A stretch of 64,000 bases of DNA, taken from contig NZ_JBNDNA010000006.1 in the NCBI RefSeq assembly GCF_049856175.1, positions 62,001 to 126,000 of the forward strand, given 5' to 3'. The DNA comes from JB111 sp049856175 (GTDB lineage: Bacteria; Actinomycetota; Actinomycetes; Actinomycetales; Actinomycetaceae). Position numbers and translations under genes: made by a program. Under the pieces are notes generated by a model. That model had not been told where the DNA came from. It saw only the letters and a program-made list of their open reading frames with translations, and searched no databases. How positions within the stretch are numbered: the first letter of the stretch is position 1; each line of letters begins with the position of its first letter. Shown here in pieces: positions 1 through 7,643 of this stretch.

Positions 1-22
1 CCGCCTGCTTGATGATCTGAGC

Positions 23-1735
23 ATGGCCCATCTCGACGTCGCCGGCATCACCTACGCCCTGCCCGACGGGCGTCCCCTGCTCAACGAGGTGAGCTTCGCC
101 GTCGGGGACGGTGCGCGAGTGGCGCTCGTCGGGCCGAACGGGACCGGGAAGACCACGCTCGTCCGCCTCGTCACGGGCGACCTCGACATGCAGGACGGCG
201 CGATCACCCGCCAGGGCGCCATCTCGCACATGAGCCAGCTCGTCGGCCGCGCCGGCGACGGGTCCACCGTGCGGGACCTGCTCCTCGGCGTCGCGCCCGA
301 ACGGATCCGGGCGACCGCCCAGGCGCTCGACGACGCCGAGCTCGCCGTCATGGAGATCGACGACGAGCCCGCCCAGATGGCCTACGCCCAGGCCCTGTCC
401 GACTGGGGGGACGCCGGCGGGTACGAGTTCGAGACGACCGTGTGGGACACCGTCTGCACACAGGCGCTCGGCCTCCCCTACGAGCGGGCGCGCTGGCGCG
501 ACGCCGCCTCGCTGTCCGGCGGCGAGCAGAAGCGCCTCGTCCTCGAGGCGATGCTCTCCGGCCCCGCCGACATCCTCGTCCTCGACGAGCCGGACAACTT
601 CCTCGACGTACCCGCCAAGATGTGGCTCGAGGACCGGCTGCGCACCTCGTCGAAGTCCGTCCTCCTCGTCAGCCACGACCGCGAGCTCCTCGCGGCCACG
701 ACGACCGCCGTCGTCACGCTCGAGCCCGGCGCCGCCGGCGCGCTCGCCTGGACGCACCCGGCCTCGTTCGCGACCTGGCACGAGGCCCGCGAGGCCCGCA
801 ACGCCGACCTTGCCGAGCAGCTCAAGCGCTGGGAGGAGGAGCGCACGAAGCTCCGCCGCCTCATGCAGATGTACAAGCAGAAGGCCGCATACAACTCGGA
901 CATGTCCTCCCGGTACTCCGCCGCCGTCACGCGCCTCGAACGGTTCGAGGTCGCGGGTCCGCCGGAGAGGGTGTCGATCGAGCAGGACGTACGGATGCGG
1001 CTCGTCGGCGGGCGCACCGCCAAGCGGGCGATCGTCACCGAGTCCCTGGCGCTGCTCGACCCCGGGGACGCCTCGGGCACGCGACCGCTCATGGACGCCT
1101 TCGACGCCGAGATCTGGTTCGGCGAGCGCGTGGCCGTCCTCGGTTCGAACGGGTCGGGCAAGTTTCACCTCCTGCGCCTCCTCGCCGGGGGCGGCACGAC
1201 GCCGGAGAAGGAGCACCTCCCGGTGGGCGACACGGTCGTACCACCCGTCGCGCACACCGGTACGGCGCGCCTCGGATCACGCGTGCGGCCGGGCTGGTTC
1301 GCCCAGACCCACGACCAGCCGGCGCTGCACGGCCGGACGCTGGTGGAGATCCTCCACCGCGGGGACCAGCACCGCGCCGGGCGACCCCGCGATCTCGCGG
1401 CGCGGGCGCTCGACCGCTACGGGCTCGCGCGGTCCGCCGAGCAGACCTTCGACTCACTCTCCGGCGGCCAGCAGGCACGCTTCCAGATCCTCCTGCTCGA
1501 GCTGTCCGGCGCGACCCTGCTGCTGCTCGACGAGCCGACCGACAACCTCGACCTCCACTCGGCCGAGGCCCTGCAGGAGGCTCTGGCCTCGTTCGAGGGC
1601 ACCGTGGTGGCGGTGACGCACGACCGGTGGTTCGCCCGGAGCTTCGACCGGTTCCTCGTGCTCGGGGCCGACGGCACCGTGCGCGAGACCACGGAGCCCG
1701 TGTGGGACGAGGGACGGGTCGCTCGCCAGCGATGA
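23..1735 (+). CDS. ABC-F family ATPase (ribosome-associated, duplicated ATPase domains)
   Basis: Soluble protein of 570 aa with two ABC ATPase domains and no membrane segment, the ABC-F layout; known members act on the ribosome as translation factors or antibiotic-resistance proteins. Domain 1 has Walker A GPNGTGKTT (residues 37-45), signature LSGGEQ and Walker B LVLDEPDNFLD. A charged, Lys/Arg-rich linker follows around 255-310. Domain 2 has signature LSGGQQ and Walker B LLLLDEPTDNLD, but its Walker A reads GSNGSGKF, with Phe381 (codon TTT) where Ser or Thr normally binds Mg-ATP. A GATGAT hexamer lies 6 nt before the ATG, so the mRNA may be leaderless. The stop overlaps the next start (ATGA). 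Whether it is a resistance or housekeeping ABC-F cannot be told from sequence. Confidence 0.93.
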   Translation: MAHLDVAGITYALPDGRPLLNEVSFAVGDGARVALVGPNGTGKTTLVRLVTGDLDMQDGAITRQGAISHMSQLVGRAGDGSTVRDLLLGVAPERIRATAQALDDAELAVMEIDDEPAQMAYAQALSDWGDAGGYEFETTVWDTVCTQALGLPYERARWRDAASLSGGEQKRLVLEAMLSGPADILVLDEPDNFLDVPAKMWLEDRLRTSSKSVLLVSHDRELLAATTTAVVTLEPGAAGALAWTHPASFATWHEAREARNADLAEQLKRWEEERTKLRRLMQMYKQKAAYNSDMSSRYSAAVTRLERFEVAGPPERVSIEQDVRMRLVGGRTAKRAIVTESLALLDPGDASGTRPLMDAFDAEIWFGERVAVLGSNGSGKFHLLRLLAGGGTTPEKEHLPVGDTVVPPVAHTGTARLGSRVRPGWFAQTHDQPALHGRTLVEILHRGDQHRAGRPRDLAARALDRYGLARSAEQTFDSLSGGQQARFQILLLELSGATLLLLDEPTDNLDLHSAEALQEALASFEGTVVAVTHDRWFARSFDRFLVLGADGTVRETTEPVWDEGRVARQR

Positions 1736-2271
1736 GCGACGACGACGCGGCCCGGGGTGACGCCGCGGCATCGCGTCGGTTCGACGTGCGAGCATCCGCG
1801 AATCCCCTCGTCCGGCGGGTCTCGCGCGCACTCGCAGCGGTCAACGCCCGACATCCGTGGAGCCACAACGACCACTTCCACCCCTGGATCGTGCGCCGCC
1901 TTCCACGCAACAGATCACGCGCACTGGACGTGGGCTGCGGACAGGGTCGGCTCCTCCGGACACTCGCCGCCCGCGTCGGGGACGTCACGGGGACCGACGT
2001 CGACGCCGAGATGCGACGGCAGGCGACCGAACGCTGTGCACGGCTGACGAACGTCCAGATCGTCGACTCGCGGCTCGGCGCGCTGGACGGGCCGTACGAC
2101 GTCGTCACCACGATTGCGGTCCTGCACCACCTGGACGACGACGTCCCGACCGCCGAGCCGACGATGCCCTACGACGAGCTGCGCGCCGTCGTCGGTCGGG
2201 TGCTGCCTGGCGCACGCATGCGGCGTCGGCTCGGCTTCCGCCACACGATCGAGTGGGAACGTCGCTCCTGA
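1732..2271 (+). pseudogene. class I SAM-dependent methyltransferase with internal deletion
   Basis: The 179-aa product starts at an ATG overlapping the ABC-F stop. It has a clear SAM-binding motif (ALDVGCGQGRLLRTLA), the acidic second-strand motif (TGTDVDAEM) and the AVLHHLDDD motif after strand 4. The text then jumps straight to a family-type C-terminus (EPTMPYDELRAVVGRVLPGA, ending in IEWERRS). Related proteins, as I recall them, have about 60 further residues here, covering strand 5 and the following helices. The reading frame stays open, so this looks like an in-frame deletion, not a frameshift. The enzyme is probably inactive or strongly altered. Cotranslation with the ABC-F gene may once have linked them in function. 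Confidence 0.6.
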
Positions 2272-2361
2272 CGGCCACCAGCGTGGGCGCCCCTCCCGGC
2301 GGCGACCAGTGAAGGCGCTCCGGTTCACGGCATCACACGGCAGACCATCACCCACCGTGCT

Positions 2362-2367
2362 TACCCT
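2362..2367 (+). promoter_or_regulatory. -10 element TACCCT, leaderless start of DUF488 gene
   Basis: TACCCT lies 6 nt before the ATG at 2374 and there is no Shine-Dalgarno sequence. This matches the pattern of leaderless actinobacterial transcripts. No convincing -35 box is visible. Confidence 0.55.
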
Positions 2368-2373
2368 GGACGG

Positions 2374-2919
2374 ATGACCAGTGTGCTGACCGTCGGGCAC
2401 GGGCGGCAGAGTGCTGAGGAGCTGCTCGGGCTGCTGACCGGAGCGGGCGTCACGCGGCTCGTCGACATCCGCTCGTTCCCCGGCAGCCGGAGGAACCCGC
2501 AGTTCGGCCGGACCGAGATGGCGGCGTGGGTGCCCGACGGCGGCATCGAGTACCGCTGGGCCAAGGCGCTCGGCGGTCGGCGTCGACCGGTGCCGGACAC
2601 CCGGCACGTGGCACTCCGGCACGAGTCGTTCCGCGCCTACGCGGACCACATGGAGACCCCGGAGTTCCTCGGCGGCGTGGAGACACTGCTCGGCCTCGCG
2701 AACGAGGCGACGACCGCGGTGATGTGCAGCGAGTCTGTGTGGTGGCGGTGCCATCGCCGGCTGCTCGCCGACCACCTCGTGCTCGTGCGCGGCGTGGCGG
2801 TCACGCACCTCATGCCGGGCGGACGGAACGCCGAGCACCGGCCGACCGAGGGTGTCCGGGTCGAGGGCGAAGGCGCCCGGCTCGTCTACGACGTCGGGGC
2901 TACGCCGCCGCTCGTGTAG
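2374..2919 (+). CDS. DUF488 family protein
   Basis: This 181-aa cytosolic protein fits the DUF488 family, whose biochemical function is unknown. The diagnostic elements are the N-terminal TVGHGRQSAEEL strand, LVDIRSFPGSRRNPQF (about residues 30-45) and the C-terminal VMCSESVWWRCHRRLLADHL block (about 119-138) with the conserved Cys-x-Glu/Ser and WxRCHR residues. The length is normal for the family. It sits alone on the plus strand and converges on the trmH-family gene. It probably has its own leaderless promoter. Confidence 0.85.
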   Translation: MTSVLTVGHGRQSAEELLGLLTGAGVTRLVDIRSFPGSRRNPQFGRTEMAAWVPDGGIEYRWAKALGGRRRPVPDTRHVALRHESFRAYADHMETPEFLGGVETLLGLANEATTAVMCSESVWWRCHRRLLADHLVLVRGVAVTHLMPGGRNAEHRPTEGVRVEGEGARLVYDVGATPPLV

Positions 2920-2941
2920 GGCGCCGGACGCGAGGAGGCCC

Positions 2942-3805
2942 TCAGACCTCGCGGCGCTGGGCCCGGGCGCTGGCGTAGAGGCACAGCGCGGCGGCGGTGG
3001 CGAGGTTGAGGGACTCGGCCCGGCCGTGGACGGGGACGCGGACGACGGCGTCGGCGAGCTCGCGCTGGGCGCGGGTCAGACCGTGCGCCTCGTTGCCGAG
3101 CAGCCAGACCGTGGGCACCGCGAGGTCGGGCGCCAGCAGGTCGGTCGCGGCGAGCTCGCCCTCGACGGACAGCTGCAGCCCGTGCGCCCGCGCCAGGGCA
3201 CGGTCCGCCAGCTCGTCGAGATCCCACTCCCCCGCGCCGTCGGCAGCGAGGACCTGCAGTCCGGCCGCGCGCAGCTCGGCAACAGCCTCATCGATCTCGA
3301 GACCACCCACCACGGGAAGGTGGAAGAGTGACCCCGCGGTCGCCCGCACCACCTTGGGGTTCGTCACCTCGACGCTGCCCGCACCCAGGAGCACGGCGTC
3401 GGCGCCGGCGGCGTCCGCGGAACGGATGACGGTCCCGGCGTTGCCGGGGTCACCGGCCGCGACCAGCACAGCGACCAGGGACGGACCGGACGCGACAACG
3501 GAGGTGAGGTCCGGCGTCGTGGCGGGCTCGGTGCCCACGACGTCGGCGACCGCGAGCACGCCCTGCGCGTCGGCGCTCATCGCGCGGACGACCTCGGCGG
3601 TCGCCTCGTGCAGGTGGAGGCCCGCGCCGATCGCCGCCTCGACGACGTCGTGGTGCGTGAGCGCGGCGTCCTGGGCCACGTAGACGTCCCGGACCCGGCC
3701 GGGGGCGAAACGCACGAGCTCCCGCACGGCCTGCGGACCCTCGACGAGGAACTGGCGGTACCGGGAACGCGACGAGCGCCCGGACAGCGCCGCGACCCTC
3801 CGCAC
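2942..3805 (-). CDS. TrmH/SpoU-family RNA 2'-O-methyltransferase
   Basis: SPOUT-class rRNA/tRNA ribose methyltransferase. The N-terminal substrate-binding domain (about residues 1-110, beginning RRVAALSGRSSRSRYRQFLV) precedes the knotted SAM-binding domain with VLVAAGDPGNAGTVIRSADA, VWLLGNEAHGL and the closing VPVHGRAESLNLATAAALCL motif. The first conventional start is GTG at 3805, but family-like residues (LLTNPRSER) continue in frame upstream, where only CTG codons are available. The true start may therefore be a CTG near 3874 or 3826-3829. It follows rplT, a placement common in Actinobacteria, where it probably serves ribosomal RNA. The exact target nucleotide cannot be assigned. Confidence 0.85.
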   Translation of the reverse strand: MRRVAALSGRSSRSRYRQFLVEGPQAVRELVRFAPGRVRDVYVAQDAALTHHDVVEAAIGAGLHLHEATAEVVRAMSADAQGVLAVADVVGTEPATTPDLTSVVASGPSLVAVLVAAGDPGNAGTVIRSADAAGADAVLLGAGSVEVTNPKVVRATAGSLFHLPVVGGLEIDEAVAELRAAGLQVLAADGAGEWDLDELADRALARAHGLQLSVEGELAATDLLAPDLAVPTVWLLGNEAHGLTRAQRELADAVVRVPVHGRAESLNLATAAALCLYASARAQRREV

Positions 3806-3875
3806 CCGCTCGGAGCGGGGGTTGGTCAGCAGCGTGTCCGGGCGCTCGGAGCGACCGGTGCCGTTCGGCGTCAGG

Positions 3876-4256
3876 TCAGGCCGCCGGCGCGTTGACGTCG
3901 GCCGGCAGAGCCTTCTTGGCCACCTCGACGAGGGCGGAGAACGCGGCCGGGTCGGAGACCGCGAGCTCGGCGAGCATGCGGCGGTCGACCTCGACGCCTG
4001 CGGCCTTGAGGCCCTGGATGAACCGGTTGTACGTCAGGCCGTCGGCGCGTACCGCGGCGTTGATCCGCTGGATCCACAGACGACGGAAGTCACCCTTGCG
4101 CGCCTTGCGGTCGCGGAAGGCGTAGGTCTCCGAGTGGAGGACCTGCTCCTTCGCCTTGCGGTAGAGCCGCGAGCGCTGTCCGCGGTATCCCGATGCCTTC
4201 TCGAGGGTCGAGCGGCGCTTCTTGTGGGCGTTGACCGCCCGCTTCACACGTGCCAT
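3876..4256 (-). CDS. rplT: 50S ribosomal protein L20
   Basis: The 126-aa protein is L20 from its first residues (MARVKRAVNAHKKRRSTLEK) through the YRGQRSRLYRKAKEQ and RDRKARKGDFRRLWIQRIN blocks. L20 binds 23S rRNA early in large-subunit assembly and in several bacteria represses its own operon. It is the third gene of infC-rpmI-rplT, 30 bp after rpmI. Length is normal. The ATG is the only sensible start. Confidence 0.98.
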   Translation of the reverse strand: MARVKRAVNAHKKRRSTLEKASGYRGQRSRLYRKAKEQVLHSETYAFRDRKARKGDFRRLWIQRINAAVRADGLTYNRFIQGLKAAGVEVDRRMLAELAVSDPAAFSALVEVAKKALPADVNAPAA

Positions 4257-4286
4257 GTCAGGTGCTCCTCAACCTCTGCTCAGGCC

Positions 4287-4481
4287 TTACAGGCCGAGCA
4301 TCTTCTTGACGTTCTTGGCGTCGCCGCCGGTGATCTCGCCGTCGTTGGACAGGCGACGGACCTGGCGGCGCGACCGCTCGGCGAACTTGTGCACCTTGCG
4401 CGTGCGCTCGTGCATGATCTTGCCGGAACCGGTGACCCGGAACCGCTTCTTCGCACCGGAGTGCGTCTTGTTCTTCGGCAT
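4287..4481 (-). CDS. rpmI: 50S ribosomal protein L35
   Basis: The 64-aa, highly basic protein begins MPKNKTHSGAKKRFRVTGSG and ends in VKKMLGL, the standard L35 layout. It is a late-assembling large-subunit protein. It lies between infC and rplT in the conserved translation operon. A GAGGGAAG ribosome binding site precedes the ATG. Confidence 0.98.
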   Translation of the reverse strand: MPKNKTHSGAKKRFRVTGSGKIMHERTRKVHKFAERSRRQVRRLSNDGEITGGDAKNVKKMLGL

Positions 4482-4561
4482 GCTTCCCTCTCGGTCGCGC
4501 CCTCGCGCGACGTAACTGTGCTTCCGGGACCTGACGGCCGTCGGACGTTCCTTGCTGGACG

Positions 4562-5704
4562 CTAGGCCGACGCCTTGGGGGCGCTCGGCCTCGGCGCGGC
4601 CGGCCGGGGCGTCGCCGACGGCTTCGGCGCTCCCGGCTTGGGTGCAGCGGCCGGCCTGGCGGTGGTGGCCGGCGATGCTGCGGGCGTGGGCGTCGAGGCC
4701 GGCGTGGTGCCGGTCGACGGGGCGGGCGTCGTCGACGAGCCCGACGACGCCGGGCGGGCGGACCCGCTCGTGGACGAGGCCGGGCGGGCGGACCCGCTCG
4801 AGCTCGAGGCCGGGCGGGGCGAGCCCGACGCCGGACGGGCCGAGCCGCTCGCGGACGAGGCCGGACGGGACGTGCCCGACGACGGGCGCGAGGAGCCGGA
4901 CGACGGGCGACCGGAGCTCGCGGGGCGCGTGCCCGACGACGAGCGCGACGGGCCCGACGAGCGCGGGGCACCCGTCGACGCGGGGCGCGCCGGGGCCGAG
5001 GTCCGCTCCGACGGCGGGGCCTTGGCGAAGACCGGAGCCTCGATGACCGGGGCGTCGGGCGCGGCGGCCGGCGCCTGGGCGGCCGGCCTCGCGGCCTCGG
5101 CCTGCTTCTTCTCGCCCTTGTGCTCCTCGGAGGACGCCTTCCGGGCCTCCTTCTCGGCCGCACGCTTCTTCAGCTGCTCGGTGTGCGCCTCGGACTTCTT
5201 CCGGTGCGGACCGATGACCATCGTCATGTTGCGGCCGTCCTGGCGCGGGGCGGACTCGACGGAACCGAGGTCCTCGACGTCCTCCGCGAGCCGCTGGAGC
5301 AGCCGGATCCCCATCTCCGGGCGCGACTGCTCGCGGCCGCGGAACATGATCATGACCTTGACCTTGTCGCCGCCCTCGAGGAAGCGCACGACGTGACCCT
5401 TCTTGGTCTCGTAGTCGTGGGCGTCGATCTTCAGGCGGAAGCGGATCTCCTTGAGCATCGTGTTCGCCTGCTTGCGGCGGGCGTCACGCGCCTTCACGTC
5501 CGACTCGTACTTGAACTTGCCGTAGTCCATGAGCTTCGCGACCGGCGGTCGCGCGTCGGGGGCCACCTCGACGAGGTCGAGGTCCGCCTCCTGGGCAAGC
5601 CGAAGGGCGTCCTCCACGCGGACGACGCCGACCTGCTCTCCGCCAGGACCCACGAGTCGGACCTCGGGGACGCGGATACGGTCGTTGATACGGGTCTCGC
5701 TGAT
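4562..5704 (-). CDS. infC: translation initiation factor IF-3 with long C-terminal extension
   Basis: IF3 keeps 30S subunits free and checks the initiator codon. Residues 1-169 form the usual two-domain protein: ISETRINDRIRVPEVRLVGP, the linker KLMDYGKFKYE, then FRGREQSRPEMGIRLLQRLA and DGRNMTMVIGP. I place the start at an ATC codon (5702-5704), 6 nt after an AAGGAG ribosome binding site. No ATG, GTG or TTG fits, and rare AUU/AUC-type starts are the known basis of IF3 self-regulation. Residues 170-380 are extra: a Lys/Glu/Ala-rich stretch, then about 170 residues of Ala, Pro, Ser and Gly with repeats of the type SGSARPASS. The core is certain; the tail's function is unknown. Confidence 0.93.
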   Translation of the reverse strand: MSETRINDRIRVPEVRLVGPGGEQVGVVRVEDALRLAQEADLDLVEVAPDARPPVAKLMDYGKFKYESDVKARDARRKQANTMLKEIRFRLKIDAHDYETKKGHVVRFLEGGDKVKVMIMFRGREQSRPEMGIRLLQRLAEDVEDLGSVESAPRQDGRNMTMVIGPHRKKSEAHTEQLKKRAAEKEARKASSEEHKGEKKQAEAARPAAQAPAAAPDAPVIEAPVFAKAPPSERTSAPARPASTGAPRSSGPSRSSSGTRPASSGRPSSGSSRPSSGTSRPASSASGSARPASGSPRPASSSSGSARPASSTSGSARPASSGSSTTPAPSTGTTPASTPTPAASPATTARPAAAPKPGAPKPSATPRPAAPRPSAPKASA

Positions 5705-5758
5705 GCTGAGCTCCTTGATCGTGGATGGGCCGAGACCGACCGTCAGGAGCCACGAGAA

Positions 5759-5787
5759 AGGCCTCCGACGCAAGAGCGCGGAGGCCT
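5759..5787 (-). terminator. hairpin in infC leader, candidate attenuator
   Basis: Perfect 9-bp stem (AGGCCTCCG and CGGAGGCCT on the minus strand) with an 11-nt loop, followed directly by TTCTC. It ends about 55 nt before the infC start, inside the leader. It looks like an intrinsic terminator used as an attenuator. Confidence 0.6.
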
Positions 5788-5922
5788 GGGTGTGCGCAGC
5801 TACGCACGTGGACGAGACACCATGCCCCGCCCGACCAGATACCCGGTACCCCAGGGGTGCCAAGGTGGGATCTCTCCGCTTGCTCGCCGGTGCCGCGGAC
5901 GGTACCGGCCGGTCAGCCACCC

Positions 5923-5931
5923 ACTCTAGCA
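5923..5931 (-). promoter_or_regulatory. extended -10 promoter of infC operon
   Basis: The minus strand reads TGCTAGAGT, an extended -10 (TGn then TAGAGT). No good -35 box is seen at 17-18 nt. It would give a leader of roughly 210 nt before infC. Confidence 0.4.
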
Positions 5932-6021
5932 GGAGCCGGCGCCGCGCCCCAGTGGTGGGGCACGTGCCGTGCGTCTCGGGCGGAGCGCTGCCCGGTGACG
6001 ATCGCTGCTCGGGCCGCAGCG

Positions 6022-6825
6022 CTACTCGGCGACGAGCGCCGGGTACAGCTCGAGGGAGTCGACCCGGTGGCGCAGCTCCTCGAGCTCGCCCAGCCGGGTG
6101 GACACGCGCGCGAGCTCGGCCTCGAGGCCGACGCGGTCGAACCCGGGCCGTACCGCGAGCACCACCCGCAGCTCGGCCCGCACGCCCGCCTCGAGCCGGA
6201 CGCCGAGGATGTCGGACGAGCCGCGCAGGGCGGACGTGATCGCCGTCGGCAGCTCCTCGTCCTCCCAGGGCGGCACCCAGTCCTCGCCGGCCGCGACGGC
6301 CCCGACGGCCGGCCGGCCGACGAGCACCGGGCGGTCCGAGGCCGGGTCGAGCACGAGGATCTGGTCCGGGGTCTGCGTGGCCGAGGCCGCGGCCCGGGTC
6401 CCCTCGACCGGGACCGGCCGCGCCGCCGGGTCCCACGCCCGCATGGCGTCGTAGCTCGAGAAGGCCGGGAGCGCGGCCCGTCCGTCCGGGGTCGCCACGG
6501 TGACGGACGCGGCCGACGCCACGGCGTCGGCCTGGGCGTCGCCGGAGATCTGCTTCTCGTGCCGCGCGACCTCGCCGGCCTCCCGGCCCGGGTGGTCGTG
6601 GGCGACCACGGGCACGAGCACGCGCCCGGTGCGCAGCTCGGCCACGACGTCGACGATGCGCCGTGCCGGGTCGGTCTGTGCCAGGGCAGCCGCCATGGAC
6701 TCGGTGACGGAGCCGTCGTCGCCGGCGAACGGGTTCGCCCTGAGCATGCGGCCCGCCCACGCCTGTCCCGCGGAGTCCGAGAGCTCCGTCGGGCGCCGGC
6801 CGGACCCGGGGACGATCTCGCTCAT
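6022..6825 (-). CDS. SseB family protein
   Basis: A 267-aa cytosolic protein matching the SseB N-terminal-domain family by its MLRANPFAGDDG opening, the VVAELRTGRVLVPVVAHDHP strand region, and PALPAFSSYDAMRAWDPAARP-like text (about residues 105-125), followed by DQILVLDPASDRPVLVGRPA. Its function in Actinobacteria is unknown. The ATG overlaps the priA stop by 4 bp (ATGA), so it is the last gene of the hisCBH-priA transcript. In other actinobacterial genomes, as I recall, the same gene sits between priA and infC. Confidence 0.8.
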   Translation of the reverse strand: MSEIVPGSGRRPTELSDSAGQAWAGRMLRANPFAGDDGSVTESMAAALAQTDPARRIVDVVAELRTGRVLVPVVAHDHPGREAGEVARHEKQISGDAQADAVASAASVTVATPDGRAALPAFSSYDAMRAWDPAARPVPVEGTRAAASATQTPDQILVLDPASDRPVLVGRPAVGAVAAGEDWVPPWEDEELPTAITSALRGSSDILGVRLEAGVRAELRVVLAVRPGFDRVGLEAELARVSTRLGELEELRHRVDSLELYPALVAE

Positions 6826-7643
6826 GCCCGACCCGCCACCTCGAGCGCCTCGGGGAGCGTGAACGCGCCGGCGTACAGCGCCTTGCCGACGATCGCACCC
6901 TCGACGCCGACCGGCACGAGCTCGCGCAGGGCCGCGAGGTCCGACAGGCTCGAGATGCCGCCGGACGCCACGACCGGGGCGTCGGTGCGCGCGGCCACCC
7001 GGGCGAGGAGATCGAGGTTCGGTCCCTGCAGGGTCCCGTCCTTCGTCACGTCGGTGAGGACGTAGCGGGAGCAGCCGTCGGCCTCCAGGCGGTCGAGCAC
7101 GTCCCACAGGTCGCCGCCGTCCTCGGTCCAGCCCCGGGCCGCGAGCGTGGTCCCGCGGACGTCGAGTCCCACCGCGACCTTCTCGCCGTGCTCGGCGATG
7201 ACGCGGCTCGTCCACGTCGGGTTCTCGAGCGCGGCGGTGCCGAGGTTGACGCGCGTGGCACCGGCGTCGAGGGCACGGGCGAGCGACGCGTCGTCGCGGA
7301 TCCCGCCGGAGAGCTCGACCGAGACGCCGAGCTCGCCGACGATCCGGCCGAGCAGCTCGTGGTTCGAGCCGCGCCCGAACGCGGCGTCGAGGTCGACCAG
7401 GTGGATCCAGGTCGCGCCGTCGGCGACGAAGCGGGCAGCGACGGCGGCGGGCTCGCCGTACTCCGTCTCCGAGCCGGCCTCGCCCTGGACGAGCCGGACC
7501 GCGCGGCCGTCGACCACGTCGACCGCGGGCAGCAGGACGAGCGGTGGCGCCTGGCCGGTGGACGAGGTGGCCCGGTCGCCGGGAGCTGAGGCGGTGGGCG
7601 CCGCGGGGGCGGGAGCGGGAGTCGCCGGGTCGGGCGTGGTCAT
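6822..7643 (-). CDS. priA: bifunctional HisA/TrpF isomerase PriA
   Basis: TIM-barrel isomerase that acts on ProFAR in histidine synthesis and, in Actinobacteria, on phosphoribosyl anthranilate in tryptophan synthesis. The sequence follows characterised PriA closely: LLPAVDVVDGRAVRLVQG with the catalytic Asp, WIHLVDLDAAFGRGSNHELL, VELSGGIRDD, then the second catalytic Asp in VLTDVTKDGTL and a phosphate-binding VASGGISS. An Ala/Pro-rich stretch of about 33 residues precedes the barrel (273 aa against about 245 normally). A downstream start is therefore possible. Start and stop overlap both neighbours by 4 bp. Confidence 0.93.
   Translation of the reverse strand: MTTPDPATPAPAPAAPTASAPGDRATSSTGQAPPLVLLPAVDVVDGRAVRLVQGEAGSETEYGEPAAVAARFVADGATWIHLVDLDAAFGRGSNHELLGRIVGELGVSVELSGGIRDDASLARALDAGATRVNLGTAALENPTWTSRVIAEHGEKVAVGLDVRGTTLAARGWTEDGGDLWDVLDRLEADGCSRYVLTDVTKDGTLQGPNLDLLARVAARTDAPVVASGGISSLSDLAALRELVPVGVEGAIVGKALYAGAFTLPEALEVAGRA

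Larger units (their letters stand above)
5705..6021 (-). promoter_or_regulatory. infC 5' leader and intergenic region
   Basis: This stretch of about 317 bp holds no gene. It carries the infC promoter near 5923-5931 and an untranslated leader of about 210 nt. The leader includes a strong hairpin (5759-5787) and a possible long-range pairing between GGTACC-containing segments near 5840-5848 and 5903-5910. The layout suggests regulation of the IF3-L35-L20 operon by attenuation. Confidence 0.5.

Noticed and set aside
4562..6898. A 778-codon minus-strand frame starting inside priA
   Set aside because: Only its last 380 codons are infC. The upstream Arg-rich part is an out-of-frame reading of the SseB gene, as is common in very GC-rich DNA.
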